The position numbers were made by a program, and so were the translations under genes. Source: G963691885 sp963691885 (GTDB taxonomy: Bacteria; Pseudomonadota; Alphaproteobacteria; UBA8366; Aestuariispiraceae). From it: a DNA stretch of 64,000 bases. Under the pieces are notes generated by a model, which had not been told where the DNA came from, made no database searches, and worked only from the letters and a program-made list of their open reading frames with translations. The stretch covers positions 62,001 through 126,000 of the forward strand of contig OY829843.1 in NCBI GenBank assembly GCA_963691885.1. The letters run 5' to 3'. Of this stretch, positions 42,906-52,819 are shown one piece after another (positions within the stretch are counted from its first letter, which is position 1; every line of letters starts with the position of its first letter).

Positions 42906-43982
42906 CTAGTCGTTGGCACCACGGATGGCATTAATTACTGCATCGGTCACCTCTCGTGTGGTCGCCACACCGCCCAAATCAGGCGTGTGGAAACGCGAGT
43001 CCGCTGTGACCTGCTCAATCGCCCGCATCAATCTTTCGGCAGCATCTCCCTCACCCAAATGTTCGAGCAACATGACGCTGGACCAGAATGTCCCAACCGG
43101 ATTGGCGATGCCTTGCCCCATAATGTCGAATGCCGAACCGTGAATCGGTTCAAACATGGAGGGGAATGCTCCTTCAGGATTGAGGTTTGCGGTCGGGGCG
43201 ATTCCCAGCGAGCCTGAAAGCGCCGCTGCAAGGTCGGACAGAATATCCGCATGCAAATTCGTCGCAACCACAGTATCGATCGACTCTGGCTTTGCCACCA
43301 TCCGCATCGTCATCGCATCAACCAGCATTTTGTCCCAGGTAACATCGGGAAACTCCGCTGCGATTTCAGCCGCAACCTCGTCCCACATTACCATCCCATG
43401 CCGTTGCGCATTTGACTTCGTCACCACCGTCAGCAGCTTCCGTGGTCTGGATTGCGCCAGCCGAAAGGCGTAACGCATAATCCGCTCAACCCCGGCACGG
43501 GTAAGCATGGAAACATCGGTCGCCGCCTCCAAAGGTGACCCCTGATGGACGCGGCCGCCAACCCCTGCATATTCCCCTTCCGAGTTCTCGCGTACGATCA
43601 CCCAATCGAGTTCCGGACCACTCACATTGCGCAGCGGCGAAGTGATGCCTTTGAGAACGCGCGTCGGTCGCACATTCGCATATTGATCAAACGGCTGACA
43701 GATGTTGAGACGAAGACCCCACAGGGTGATGTGATCCGGAATGTCCGGGTGACCGGCCGATCCAAAAAGGATGGCATCATGATTACGGATTTGATCACGT
43801 CCATCCTCCGGCATCATGCGCCCGTGTTTTTTGTAGTACTCACCACCCCAATCGAATTCGTCCACCTCAAAGGTGAAACCCGTTTCCTTTAGAGCCACGG
43901 CATCGAGCACTTCAACGCCGGCCGATATGACCTCTGTCCCAATACCATCACCAGGTATTGCAGCAATTTTGTAGGTTCCCAC
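42906..43982 (-). CDS. Tartrate / D-malate dehydrogenase (TtuC/DmlA family)
   Basis: NAD-dependent beta-decarboxylating dehydrogenase of 358 residues. The nucleotide region AAIPGDGIGTEVISAGVEVL, substrate arginines in LRLNICQPFDQYANVRPTRV, the RENSEGEYAGVGGR loop, DAMTMRMV and the metal aspartates in NLHADILSDLAAALSG are all present. LRLNICQPFDQY is closer to the tartrate/malate branch than to isopropylmalate dehydrogenase. It would convert a hydroxydicarboxylate made by the upstream hydrolase or amidase. Confidence 0.85.
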   Translation of the reverse strand: MGTYKIAAIPGDGIGTEVISAGVEVLDAVALKETGFTFEVDEFDWGGEYYKKHGRMMPEDGRDQIRNHDAILFGSAGHPDIPDHITLWGLRLNICQPFDQYANVRPTRVLKGITSPLRNVSGPELDWVIVRENSEGEYAGVGGRVHQGSPLEAATDVSMLTRAGVERIMRYAFRLAQSRPRKLLTVVTKSNAQRHGMVMWDEVAAEIAAEFPDVTWDKMLVDAMTMRMVAKPESIDTVVATNLHADILSDLAAALSGSLGIAPTANLNPEGAFPSMFEPIHGSAFDIMGQGIANPVGTFWSSVMLLEHLGEGDAAERLMRAIEQVTADSRFHTPDLGGVATTREVTDAVINAIRGAND

Positions 43983-44078
43983 ATTCCCCTCCAGAAAAAA
44001 CTAAGTATGAGAAACTAGAACTGAACTTTAGAAAGGTTAGAACATCATCTGTGACAGATTTGCGTGAGAGGTTCGAAC

Positions 44079-44867
44079 CTACTGGTCCAGAAAACTGCCG
44101 ATCACCTCAACATAGGGATCGACGTCCAGAGCAGGTCCAAAATGTCCGCCCTTGGGCAACCGCTTTCTGACAGGATCATTGATAAAACTGGCGCAGGTAT
44201 CAGACATGCTTGGCGGCACGACCTGATCATCATCATAGGAGAATACAAGGATTGGACATTGAATGGTACCGATCCTGGCAGAACCATCAAAGGCCAATAG
44301 CGCGACAATCCGGATGCGGGTCAAAGCAACACTGGAATGGCCAATCAACGCAGACTTTTCACGCGCCGCGATAACCTCCGGCCCGGACTCGAAGAACTCA
44401 GCGGGGTAGGTTTGCCGGATCTGCGCCTTTACATAGGCTTCAAGCCCCCCTTCCTCCATCGCTGAAACACGTGCGTTAAAAGACCGCTCAAATTCCGGTG
44501 TGCCCACCGTCCATGTAGCCGACAGGACGAGCGAGACAACCCGTTCTGGCCTTGCCAGGGCCATGGTCTGTGCCACGGTACCCCCCATGGAATGCCCGAC
44601 GATGTGAACCTGTGGTATCTTCAAGCTGTCGAGCAGGGCAAAACAAAGCTCGGCCAAGTCCTTAATGACATCACCATGGTCGAAGCTCTGACTGCCCCCG
44701 CAGCCCGGATAATCGAAGGAGATCAGCCGGTATTTCCCGTCCATTTTGTCAATGAAGGGCTGCCAGAAACCGCAACGCCCGCCCAATCCCGGGATCAGCA
44801 ATACGGCCTCGCCTGATCCGGCATCAACATAGGAAATCTCTGCTCCGCGAAATTCAAAACTCGGCAT
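44079..44867 (-). CDS. Alpha/beta-hydrolase, meta-cleavage / 3-oxoadipate-enol-lactonase-like
   Basis: Protein of 262 residues. Nucleophile Ser93 in HIVGHSMGGTVAQ, oxyanion loop IPGLGGRCGFW, Asp in VFSYDDDQVVPPS and His in LPKGGHFGPAL. This triad arrangement fits small hydrolases that open lactones or cleave C-C bonds in ring-cleavage pathways. First gene of the minus-strand unit ending with the amidase. Confidence 0.82.
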   Translation of the reverse strand: MPSFEFRGAEISYVDAGSGEAVLLIPGLGGRCGFWQPFIDKMDGKYRLISFDYPGCGGSQSFDHGDVIKDLAELCFALLDSLKIPQVHIVGHSMGGTVAQTMALARPERVVSLVLSATWTVGTPEFERSFNARVSAMEEGGLEAYVKAQIRQTYPAEFFESGPEVIAAREKSALIGHSSVALTRIRIVALLAFDGSARIGTIQCPILVFSYDDDQVVPPSMSDTCASFINDPVRKRLPKGGHFGPALDVDPYVEVIGSFLDQ

Positions 44868-44936
44868 TGCTCAACGATCCTTTAGACAAACGGTTTCTCT
44901 CTTTACCATGCAAAGCCGACAACAAGCCCGTACCGC

Positions 44937-46369
44937 TTATTCCGGAACTGTGAGATACCGCAATCCCGCGACTTCCTGCATCATGCGGATCACCTGGGTG
45001 CTATACCCGGCCTCATTGTCATACCAGACATAAAGCACAAGGCGATTGCCATCGACAATCGTCGCCTGACTGTCGACCACACCGGCATGGGTTGACCCCA
45101 CCTTATCTGTCGAAACCAGTTCGGTAGATGCGGTGTAGTCGATCTGATCCTGCAAAGGTGACTGAACCGAGATCCTGCGCAGATGATCGTTCATTTCCTC
45201 TTCCGTTGTCTCACGGTCGAGGTTGAGATTGAGAATGGCCATGGAAACATTGGGAACAGGAACACGGACCGCATTGCCGGTCAATTTGCCCTTCATTTCC
45301 GGCAGGCATTTCGCTACGGCACTCGCCGCGCCCGTGCTTGTCAGAACCATGTTGAGCGGTGCTGCACGCCCGCGACGATCCCCTTTATGGAAATTGTCGA
45401 TCAGGTTCTGGTCATTGGTAAAGGCGTGGATGGTCTCGACATGGCCATTTTCGATGCCGAACTCATCATTGATCACTTTAAGCACCGGCGTGATCGCATT
45501 GGTCGTACAGGACGCCGCGCTCAGGATTGTGTCACTTTCCAGAATGTCGCCGTGATTAACCCCATAGACGATGTTCTTGATCTCTCCCTTACCAGGCGCC
45601 GTCAGAATAACCTTCGATGCGCCCGGGCAGTTCAGATGCTGACCAAGACCTGCTTCGTCGCGCCAAATACCGGTGTTGTCCACGATCAGTGCGTTCCTGA
45701 TCCCATATTCGGTGTAATCTACCTCGGCGGGGGAAGCTGCGTAGATCACCTGGATATAGTTGCCATTAGCGATAATCGCGTTCTTTTCCTCATCACCTTG
45801 ATGGAGCCATTGAACGCGCCGTGAATTGAATCCCGCCGCAACAGGCTGGCGCGTTTTCTAAGATCTCCGTCCTTGCCTCCCCGGACGACAATCGCGCGAA
45901 GGCGCATCTTGTTCCCCGCCCCAACACGGTCAATCAACAACCGGGCAAGCAAGCGACCGATACGGCCAAATCCGTAGAGAACGACGTCCTGAGGTTCTTC
46001 AAGGATCGTTGATTTACCTGTATTGATCGCGGCCAGTTGTTGTTTGAGGAAACTTGCCGCATCGCCCCCCTCATCCATGTAACGGTGGCATAATTTACCA
46101 AGATCTACCCGGGATGCCGCCAGATCCATCTCGGTCATCACCTGGAGAAGTTCCAAACTCTTCGTTACGTCCAGTTCCCGTCCGACAATCTGAACCGCAT
46201 ATCGATGAGCCTTTAAAATCTCGATGGCCGAATTGTTCAGAAGTCTGCGCCCGAAAATACGAATGTTGATCCCGTAATCCCGATACAGCTGACCCGCCAA
46301 TGGAATGATCTGCTCAGCGGCAAACTGTTGTTCTTTCCAACTGTCGAAATGGTCATCCACAAGTGCCAT
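44937..46369 (-). pseudogene. gap: Long-type glyceraldehyde-3-phosphate dehydrogenase, single-base frameshift
   Basis: The frame from the ATG at 46369 (N-terminal extension SWKEQQFAAEQIIPLAGQLY, NAD motif VVLYGFGRIGRLLARLLID) runs to DSIHGAFNGSIKV, and the catalytic half (ILSAASCTTNAITPVLKVIN, with the active-site Cys) is in another frame. Near 45793-45797 the minus strand reads AAGGTGATGAGGAAAAG where AAGGT-G-GATGAGG is needed for KVDEEKNAIIANGNYIQVIY. Adding one G gives 478 codons, the length of the ~480-residue class. It is therefore either a recent pseudogene or a sequencing error; the rest is undamaged. Confidence 0.85.
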
Positions 46370-46590
46370 GCCGTTAATCTCCCTCGAAGGAACTGATTTT
46401 GATGTCGTTAGGTGACGTGGGATCCCGGGCCGTTCGGCGCGCCACAACGCCGCCGTATCGTCCGTCAGGGAACACGATGAGAAGGGGTTGGTTCTACTAT
46501 TCCAAGCTCGTCTCTATTCCGTCAGAAATACCTTAAAAAGCAGCCGGGAATGTGCCACCGAGCCCCGCGCAAAACAAGCCGGATCTGGCA

Positions 46591-46965
46591 TTAGTTCAGT
46601 GTCAAAACATGCGCCTTCAGATCAGCCAGACTAAAGAATTCGAGGGTTTTGATATTGGTGGCTTCGAGGCGAACATAAGGGGCGCAGCCGGCCTGCCTCG
46701 CCTCTTCCCAGCGCATGGCGCAAAGGCACCATTGGTCGCCGGGTTTCAGACCGGGAAACTGATATTCCGGCCGCGGGGTGCTAAGGTCATTGCCTCTGGA
46801 TCGCGTGAAATCCAGAAAAGCCTCGGTCATGACCGCACATACTGTATGTGTGCCATGATCATTCGGCCCGGTGTTACAGCAACCGTCCCGATAAAAGCCC
46901 GTTTTCGGGTCGAGGCCGCAAACCTCCAAGTTGGCACCAAGAACGTTTTTTTGTTGTTCCACCAT
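46591..46965 (-). CDS. DUF2237 family protein
   Basis: 124 residues from the ATG at 46965 (MVEQQKNVLGANLEVCGLDP). The family's signatures RDGCCNTGPNDHGTHTVCAV and GNDLSTPRPEYQFPGLKPGD are unmistakable. Function is unknown; DUF2237 proteins are widespread cysteine-bearing small proteins. It is divergent from the aldehyde dehydrogenase, with an exact inverted repeat in the shared promoter region. The frame extends 18 codons upstream, but the chosen start matches other members. Confidence 0.88.
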   Translation of the reverse strand: MVEQQKNVLGANLEVCGLDPKTGFYRDGCCNTGPNDHGTHTVCAVMTEAFLDFTRSRGNDLSTPRPEYQFPGLKPGDQWCLCAMRWEEARQAGCAPYVRLEATNIKTLEFFSLADLKAHVLTLN

Positions 46966-47046
46966 CTCAACTCCAGATCTGCCTGCACCGATAATAAGGT
47001 AGCCCGCCGGGATTTCCATGCTTCCTGCGTCTGTCTTAATTATGGT

Positions 47047-47084
47047 ACAAATGTATCATATTTTTACAATCTTGATACATTTGT
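47047..47084. promoter_or_regulatory. Perfect 12-bp inverted repeat: likely Lrp-type operator
   Basis: ACAAATGTATCA at 47047-47058 and TGATACATTTGT at 47073-47084, with a 14-bp spacer, between DUF2237 and the aldehyde dehydrogenase. The 10-bp core TGATACATTT recurs at 63413-63422, and its complement at 63451-63460, beside the Lrp-family gene. This points to a common regulator. Confidence 0.7.
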
Positions 47085-47168
47085 TGCAAAACAAGTAAGT
47101 CCCGTGCTAGCTGTTGTCGCACAAAATGGCAACGCAGAAAGAACAACCAAATTGGGGACGCAGCGGTC

Positions 47169-48617
47169 ATGAAAATGGACGATTATTGGCAAAACTACAT
47201 CGACGGCGAATGGCTCGATGGCGGCGCTGGGCGCATCGGTATTATGGATCCCGCCACAAATGACCAGTTAGGCGAATGCGCGTTAGCCAATACAGCCGAT
47301 GTTGATCGGGCGGTACAGGCCGCAAAGCGCGTCCATTTATCCGGCGTGCTCAGTGCCATGCGTCCGATTGAACGCGGCCGCCTGGTACAGGGCATGGGCC
47401 GGTTCCTTCTCGAAAACAAAGACGAGATCGCCCGGTTACTGACCCTGGAGCAAGGCAAGCCGCTTTGGGAGAGCCATATCGAAATTGAGGGGGCCGCTCT
47501 TTACTTCGAATATTACGGTAACCAGGCGAGCACCGTAGAAGGTCGCTCAATCCCATTGGGCGGTGGCTATTTCGACTGGACAGAATATGAGCCCTTTGGT
47601 GTTTCCGCCCAGATCATTCCCTGGAATTACCCCATTGAAATGACCGCACGTTCGCTTTCTGCCGCTCTGGCAACGGGGAATGCCTGCGTGATCAAGAGCC
47701 CGGAATTGACACCCCTCACAAACACCTGGTTTGCCCGCGCAGCAGAAAGTGTTGGTCTGCCCCCAGGCGCCGTAAATATTCTCTGCGGCCTTGGCAAAGA
47801 TGCTGGTGCCGAACTCGCCGGGCATCCAGACGTCAATCAAATTGTGTTCACAGGATCAGTCCCGACGGGCATTGCGATTGCCAAGGCGGCTGCGGAAAAT
47901 GTTGTGCCCTGTGTCCTGGAACTTGGCGGAAAATCCGCCGCTGTCGTATATGAAGACGCCGATCTAGAGGCATTTGAGAACGATATTCGTTGGGGGATCT
48001 TCTTCAACGCCGGTCAGGTCTGTTCGGCCATGTCCAGGGTGATCGTCCATGAAAGTCGTGCAGAGGAATTGATTGATCGCGCCGCGTCAGTTGCTGCATC
48101 CCTGAAGGTCGGACCAGGGATCGAGCACCCGGAATTCGGCGCCAGTATGGGATCGATGGTGTCCATTGCCCAGCGGGATCGAGCGACCGGACTGGTCGAG
48201 CGGGCGCAAAGCGAGGGGGCACGTCTGGTCACTGGCGGTCACGCCCTTAACCGGCCAGGGGCCTTCATGGAGCCGACAATTCTGGGCTGTGTCACACCCG
48301 ACATGGATATTGCACAGACAGAAGTGTTCGGTCCGGTCCTCTCCATCCTCTCGTTTCGGGATGAAGAAGAGGCCCTGGCGATCGCCAATGGCACGGATTA
48401 CGGGCTCGTCTCTGGTGTCTTCACGGCCAATATTGATCGCGCCTCACGGGCGGCAAGACAGCTCCGCGCCGGTCAGGTCTTCGTCAACGAATGGTATGCA
48501 GGCGGTGTAGAAACCCCGTTTGGCGGCTACGGCAAATCCGGGTATGGACGGGAAAAAGGGCGCGAGGCGCTGTGGAATTATGTCCAGACCAAGAATGTCG
48601 CGCTGCGCATCGGCTGA
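47169..48617 (+). CDS. NAD(P)-dependent aldehyde dehydrogenase
   Basis: Protein of 482 residues. General base Glu251 in LELGGKSAAVV, catalytic Cys285 in FFNAGQVCSAMSR, the nucleotide motif FTGSVPTGIAIAKAAAENV and the PWNYP/NACVIKSPELTP regions are all in place. It is close to betaine-aldehyde or gamma-aminobutyraldehyde-type dehydrogenases, but the substrate is uncertain. Divergent from DUF2237 and convergent with the small protein at 48645. Confidence 0.9.
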   Translation: MKMDDYWQNYIDGEWLDGGAGRIGIMDPATNDQLGECALANTADVDRAVQAAKRVHLSGVLSAMRPIERGRLVQGMGRFLLENKDEIARLLTLEQGKPLWESHIEIEGAALYFEYYGNQASTVEGRSIPLGGGYFDWTEYEPFGVSAQIIPWNYPIEMTARSLSAALATGNACVIKSPELTPLTNTWFARAAESVGLPPGAVNILCGLGKDAGAELAGHPDVNQIVFTGSVPTGIAIAKAAAENVVPCVLELGGKSAAVVYEDADLEAFENDIRWGIFFNAGQVCSAMSRVIVHESRAEELIDRAASVAASLKVGPGIEHPEFGASMGSMVSIAQRDRATGLVERAQSEGARLVTGGHALNRPGAFMEPTILGCVTPDMDIAQTEVFGPVLSILSFRDEEEALAIANGTDYGLVSGVFTANIDRASRAARQLRAGQVFVNEWYAGGVETPFGGYGKSGYGREKGREALWNYVQTKNVALRIG

Positions 48618-48644
48618 TACAGGCCTCCCAGGCACCAGACCAAA

Positions 48645-48989
48645 TTACAGCTTCCGGTACATGGCGTGCTGACGGTCATGGGTGTAGGGACGTATTTCTG
48701 TTGCCCAGCGCCCTTTTTCGACAGCAGCGCTCCAAGCTTCCGTTTCCATAACTGACGGATCATCCAACTCGTAAATTGCCGTATAGACTGGATCAGGGGC
48801 GGGCATATCCTTTAAATCGCCACCGATGGAAATTGAAAACGGCTGCCCTTTCATGCGGGTCACCGATCGAACGCCGGGTACCAATCGCAAGAAGGCAGCA
48901 TGTTCATCGTAGACCTCGTTGAAGAGGTCCTCTTTATCTGCCTCTACATTCATTGAAGCGATAACCACATATGGTGACTCGATGCCCAT
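48645..48989 (-). CDS. Small dimeric alpha/beta-barrel-like protein
   Basis: 114 residues from the ATG at 48989 (MGIESPYVVIASMNVEADKE). The pattern of a first strand, a helix with FNEVYDEHAAFLRLVPGVRS and a second strand with YTAIYELDDPSVMETEAWSA resembles EthD-like or stress-responsive dimeric barrels. Such proteins often accompany oxidative catabolic genes. It follows hyuB by 46 bp on the same strand and is probably the last gene of the lysR-hyuA-hyuB unit. Family assignment is by pattern only. Confidence 0.6.
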   Translation of the reverse strand: MGIESPYVVIASMNVEADKEDLFNEVYDEHAAFLRLVPGVRSVTRMKGQPFSISIGGDLKDMPAPDPVYTAIYELDDPSVMETEAWSAAVEKGRWATEIRPYTHDRQHAMYRKL

Positions 48990-49035
48990 CTCCAACTCCT
49001 TCCTCTATCAAACGCGCCCGATCAACGCAGCGTTC

Positions 49036-50685
49036 CTATTTCTTCTGCCAGTCGTATTGTTCCTCGGCTGCCTCCGATGAGACATAACCATCCAGAATGT
49101 CTTCTTCGACCGCCTGTCTTGACCGCGATCGAGGGTCCCCAAACCCGCCGCCGCCAGGGATCAACAGCGTCAGCGTCGAGGACGGATTGACCTGGCTGCT
49201 GATTTTGGGCTGCACCTGATCGTCCCCGGAAGACAGAATCGCGCCGGGCGCGCCGGGTTTCCCCCCAAACAAGCCTGGCGCTGGGAAAGTGCACCTCTCA
49301 TAGAGGCCAGAAAAGTGATAGGGCCGGTCCGTTTGCACCTCGACCTCCATGATTTGGCCCAACCCCCCTCTGCTTTCGCCGGGTCCTCCAGAATCAGGAC
49401 GCAGGGATCGTTGTCGAACCACCAGCGGGGTCAGGGCCTCAATAATTTCAGCAGGCACACCGGCGACACCACTGGGATATGAGGTCGCCGACAACCCGTC
49501 CTGCCCCTGAAGGGCGCCGGTCCCGCCGGTTGAAAACCAGGTAAAAGAGAAAGGGGCTCCGTCGCGCGCGTCATAGCCGCTTAGATGGGTGTTCCACAAA
49601 CTATCGGCGCCCGGTGCCATGACCCTCTCCGGCAACAACTCGGATAAGGCCCCCATAATAGTCGACGGCAGGAAATGTCCGACCGTATGGCGACCAGCGA
49701 CCGCGCTTGGGGGTTTCGCATTCAGGATGGATCCCAAGGGCGCCCGGGTTTCGACAGCCTGAAAAGCACCGTGATTGTTTGGCACATCCGGCGCGATTGC
49801 ACATTTCACGCCGTAGGTTGTGTAGGCAACCGTGTAATTGAACCCGACATTGATACCGATATCGACGCCAGGCGAAGACCCGTCATAATCAACCAGGATC
49901 GTCTCATCCTGGATTGTCACAGCAGCTTTCAGGTCAATCGGTTCTTCATTGCCATCAATCGTGATCGTGAAAGAATGGGTGCCATTGGGCAGATCGGCAA
50001 TCGCCTGACGCATGGCCTGTTCAGAACGCGCAATGATCGCGTCTGAGACCGCCTCAATGTCATCCAGGTCGAACTCAGACAGAAAACTGGTCAACTGCCG
50101 CGCGCCCACTTCATTGGCCGATATCTGGGCATGAATGTCGCCAATGACTTCATCGGGTGTGCGAACATTCGATCTTATGATTTCGAAGATCGGTTCAACC
50201 GGCACGCCCCCGTCATGAAGCTTCATTATCGGCAGGAACAGCCCCTCTTCATAGATGGTCCGCGCATCCGCAGAGAGTCCCCGCCCCCCGATATCCAGCG
50301 CATGACAGCAATTACCAAACAACGCAACGACGCGGTCCTTATAGAATACAGGGGTCGCAATCGTAATGTCGTTGAGCTGAGAAACCGTAATCCAGGGATC
50401 ATTGGTTATAATCACGTCGCCTGTTTTCAAACTGTCCACCGGGAAACGCTTTACGATATGTTCCATACCGGTTGCCATGGAATTGATATGCCCCGGCGAC
50501 CCAGTTACCGCTTGCGCCACCATGCGACCCCGACGGTCAAAAACGCAGGCTGAGAGATCACCCGCATCCCGCACAATGGATGTGAAGGAAGAACGGATCA
50601 GGGCAGCAGCCTGTTCGTTCACCGTGGCGATCAAGCGCCCCCACATGATGTCCAGAGTAATCTGGTCAATGGTTTCCTTGCTCAT
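49036..50685 (-). CDS. hyuB: Hydantoinase B / oxoprolinase beta-type subunit
   Basis: Protein of 549 residues from the ATG at 50685, which overlaps the hyuA TAA in TAATG. Family signatures are IRSSFTSIVRDAGDLSACVF, ITNDPWITVSQLNDITIATP and the Gly-rich C-terminus RSLRPDSGGPGESRGGLGQI. Acts with HyuA in ATP-dependent opening of a cyclic amide such as hydantoin or 5-oxoproline, or in carboxylation in the acetone-carboxylase branch. The metal-binding His residues (GNCCHALDIGG) are kept. Confidence 0.88.
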   Translation of the reverse strand: MSKETIDQITLDIMWGRLIATVNEQAAALIRSSFTSIVRDAGDLSACVFDRRGRMVAQAVTGSPGHINSMATGMEHIVKRFPVDSLKTGDVIITNDPWITVSQLNDITIATPVFYKDRVVALFGNCCHALDIGGRGLSADARTIYEEGLFLPIMKLHDGGVPVEPIFEIIRSNVRTPDEVIGDIHAQISANEVGARQLTSFLSEFDLDDIEAVSDAIIARSEQAMRQAIADLPNGTHSFTITIDGNEEPIDLKAAVTIQDETILVDYDGSSPGVDIGINVGFNYTVAYTTYGVKCAIAPDVPNNHGAFQAVETRAPLGSILNAKPPSAVAGRHTVGHFLPSTIMGALSELLPERVMAPGADSLWNTHLSGYDARDGAPFSFTWFSTGGTGALQGQDGLSATSYPSGVAGVPAEIIEALTPLVVRQRSLRPDSGGPGESRGGLGQIMEVEVQTDRPYHFSGLYERCTFPAPGLFGGKPGAPGAILSSGDDQVQPKISSQVNPSSTLTLLIPGGGGFGDPRSRSRQAVEEDILDGYVSSEAAEEQYDWQKK

Positions 50686-52757
50686 TACACCCACTCCAGG
50701 TCAACAATAAGGTTCCGGTATTGGTCCTGCTGAATTTTGGCTGGCCCGTTGATGACAACGGTGGATTCCCGTTCTTCAATAATTGCCGGCCCTTCGAACA
50801 CCTGCCCCGCGCCAATCCTGTACCGATCGATAACCGGAACATCTTCAAACCTTCCTTCGCCAGGCAGATAAATCGCACGCCGTCCCTTGACCGGATCCTG
50901 ATCTCCTGCCTCTGCTGTCGGTAAGGTTAGGCCGGGCTTTGGTCCCATCGCCGTCACCCGCCAGGACATCACGTCGATCGGTGTGTCCGGAACAATATGC
51001 CCGAATAAAGACGCATAGGTTTCCTCAAACGCGGAAATGATTTTTGGCAGACTGTCGGGGCTAAGTTCACCCGCCGGTATTTTCACCCGGATATCGGATC
51101 CCTGTTTCCGATAACGAAGATCGGCCCATCGCTCAAAGGCGACATCATCCGGGTCAATGGTTTCCGCCAATGCGGCAAGGCCCTGTTCCTCCATATCCCC
51201 TAGATCAGTGTTCACGCGAGCCCAGTTCAACAGTTCGAGCTTTTCCGGTGCGGACCGGACAAAGTCGAAACTTAAAGGGGCCGTCAAAAACCCGACGGCG
51301 GACATCACACCCGCACCAAAGGGGAAAATGATCTTCGGTGTTTTCAGTATCCGGGCAACGCCATAGGCATGGACGGGGCCTGCCCCGCCAAAAGCAAACA
51401 TCGGGAATTGCGATATTTCCTGCCCCCGTTCAATTGCATGCATCCGGGCGGCCGATGCCATTGCCTCATTGGCCATCTGATGAATGCCCCAGGCACTTTC
51501 CAGATCATCCAGGGATAGGGGTTCACCGACCTTTTCGGCGACCGCCGCTCTGGCCCCGTCACGATCCAGCTTCATATCCCCACCCAGGAAGAAATCCGCA
51601 TCGAGGTAACCCAAAAGTAGATCAGCATCTGTCACCGTTGGTTTAGTGCCCCCGCGTCCATAACAGACAGGCCCGGGAACGGAGCCCGCGCTTTGGGGCC
51701 CGACGCGCAGACGCTGCATTGTATCAACCGTCGCGATTGAGCCGCCGCCAGTACCAATCTCAATCATTTCAATCACCGGAATTTTGACCGGAAGACCGCT
51801 GCCACGCTTGAACTGATATTGGCGATCGACCTCAAATTCGGGTGCAACCAGAGGGGTGCCGTCGATGATCAGACAGGCCTTCGCCGTTGTTCCCCCCATA
51901 TCAAAGGAAAGCAATCTATCCAGGCCCAGCTGTTCCCCGTAGGTCGCCGCTGCAAGTGCACCCGCCGCTGGTCCCGATTCAACAAGCCGGATCGGCAATT
52001 CAGAGGCCTGCTCCGCCGAAATCAACCCGCCATTGGATTGCATAACATAGAGACTGGCGTCTTCATGCAGTGTCTCTTCCGTCCGGTCACGGAGCCGCCG
52101 CAGATAGCGCTTGGCTATCTCTTTCACATAAACATTGCAAAGCGCCGTTGAAGTCCGTTCGAATTCGCGCACTTCCGGCGAAACATCAACAGAGAGGGTC
52201 ACGTGAAGCTGCGGCGCAACCTCGTTCAAAACTTTACCGATGGCCTGTTCATGCTCGGGATTGAGATAGGAATTAATCAAACAAACGGCCACGGCCTCGA
52301 TCTCAAGTTCTATTAATTTCCGGGCAATCTTCCGAACCTCTTCGAAATCAAGTTCCGTCCGGACGCTTCCATCACTTAAGACCCTTTCGGTTACTTCAAA
52401 ACGATGTCTACGTCGTGCAATTGGGGTCGGGCGTTTCAACCTCAGATCATACATGTCGTATCGATGTTCGCGGCCGATCTCCACCGCGTCGCGAAAACCG
52501 CGCGTCGTGATCAAAGCCGTCCGTGACCCCTTGCGTTCAATCAGGGCATTAGTGAAAAGGGTCGTGCCATGCAGCAGATGTGCGACGTCTTCCCTCGCGA
52601 CATCAGCCTCTTTCACGACCTGGTTTACACCATCGATCACCGCATCATCGGGTCGATCAGGTGTGGTCAGTACTTTCCCAAGCTGAAACAGGCCCGTCGC
52701 CTCGTCGACAAGGATCACGTCCGTGAAAGTGCCCCCAATATCTGCACCCAACCGCAT
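50685..52757 (-). CDS. hyuA: Hydantoinase A / oxoprolinase alpha-type subunit
   Basis: ATPase subunit of 690 residues. It begins with the phosphate-binding RLGADIGGTFTDVILVDEAT, contains YVMQSNGGLISAEQASELPI and LSFDMGGTTAKACLIIDG of the actin-like ATPase domain, and FAFGGAGPVHAYGVARIL. Couples ATP hydrolysis to opening of the cyclic amide with HyuB. Together with the amidase 9 kb away, it suggests breakdown of a cyclic nitrogen compound, although no carbamoylase or hydantoin racemase is present. Confidence 0.9.
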   Translation of the reverse strand: MRLGADIGGTFTDVILVDEATGLFQLGKVLTTPDRPDDAVIDGVNQVVKEADVAREDVAHLLHGTTLFTNALIERKGSRTALITTRGFRDAVEIGREHRYDMYDLRLKRPTPIARRRHRFEVTERVLSDGSVRTELDFEEVRKIARKLIELEIEAVAVCLINSYLNPEHEQAIGKVLNEVAPQLHVTLSVDVSPEVREFERTSTALCNVYVKEIAKRYLRRLRDRTEETLHEDASLYVMQSNGGLISAEQASELPIRLVESGPAAGALAAATYGEQLGLDRLLSFDMGGTTAKACLIIDGTPLVAPEFEVDRQYQFKRGSGLPVKIPVIEMIEIGTGGGSIATVDTMQRLRVGPQSAGSVPGPVCYGRGGTKPTVTDADLLLGYLDADFFLGGDMKLDRDGARAAVAEKVGEPLSLDDLESAWGIHQMANEAMASAARMHAIERGQEISQFPMFAFGGAGPVHAYGVARILKTPKIIFPFGAGVMSAVGFLTAPLSFDFVRSAPEKLELLNWARVNTDLGDMEEQGLAALAETIDPDDVAFERWADLRYRKQGSDIRVKIPAGELSPDSLPKIISAFEETYASLFGHIVPDTPIDVMSWRVTAMGPKPGLTLPTAEAGDQDPVKGRRAIYLPGEGRFEDVPVIDRYRIGAGQVFEGPAIIEERESTVVINGPAKIQQDQYRNLIVDLEWV

Positions 52758-52819
52758 TCTTCCGTTCCTTTATACTTCGATAAAGAAACAGAATGACACA
52801 ATTTGGTTTGGCGGCGGAA

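Noticed and set aside
44067..44082. GAGAGGTTCGAACCTAC, resembling a tRNA T-arm
   Set aside because: No acceptor stem, anticodon arm or D-arm can be folded around it.
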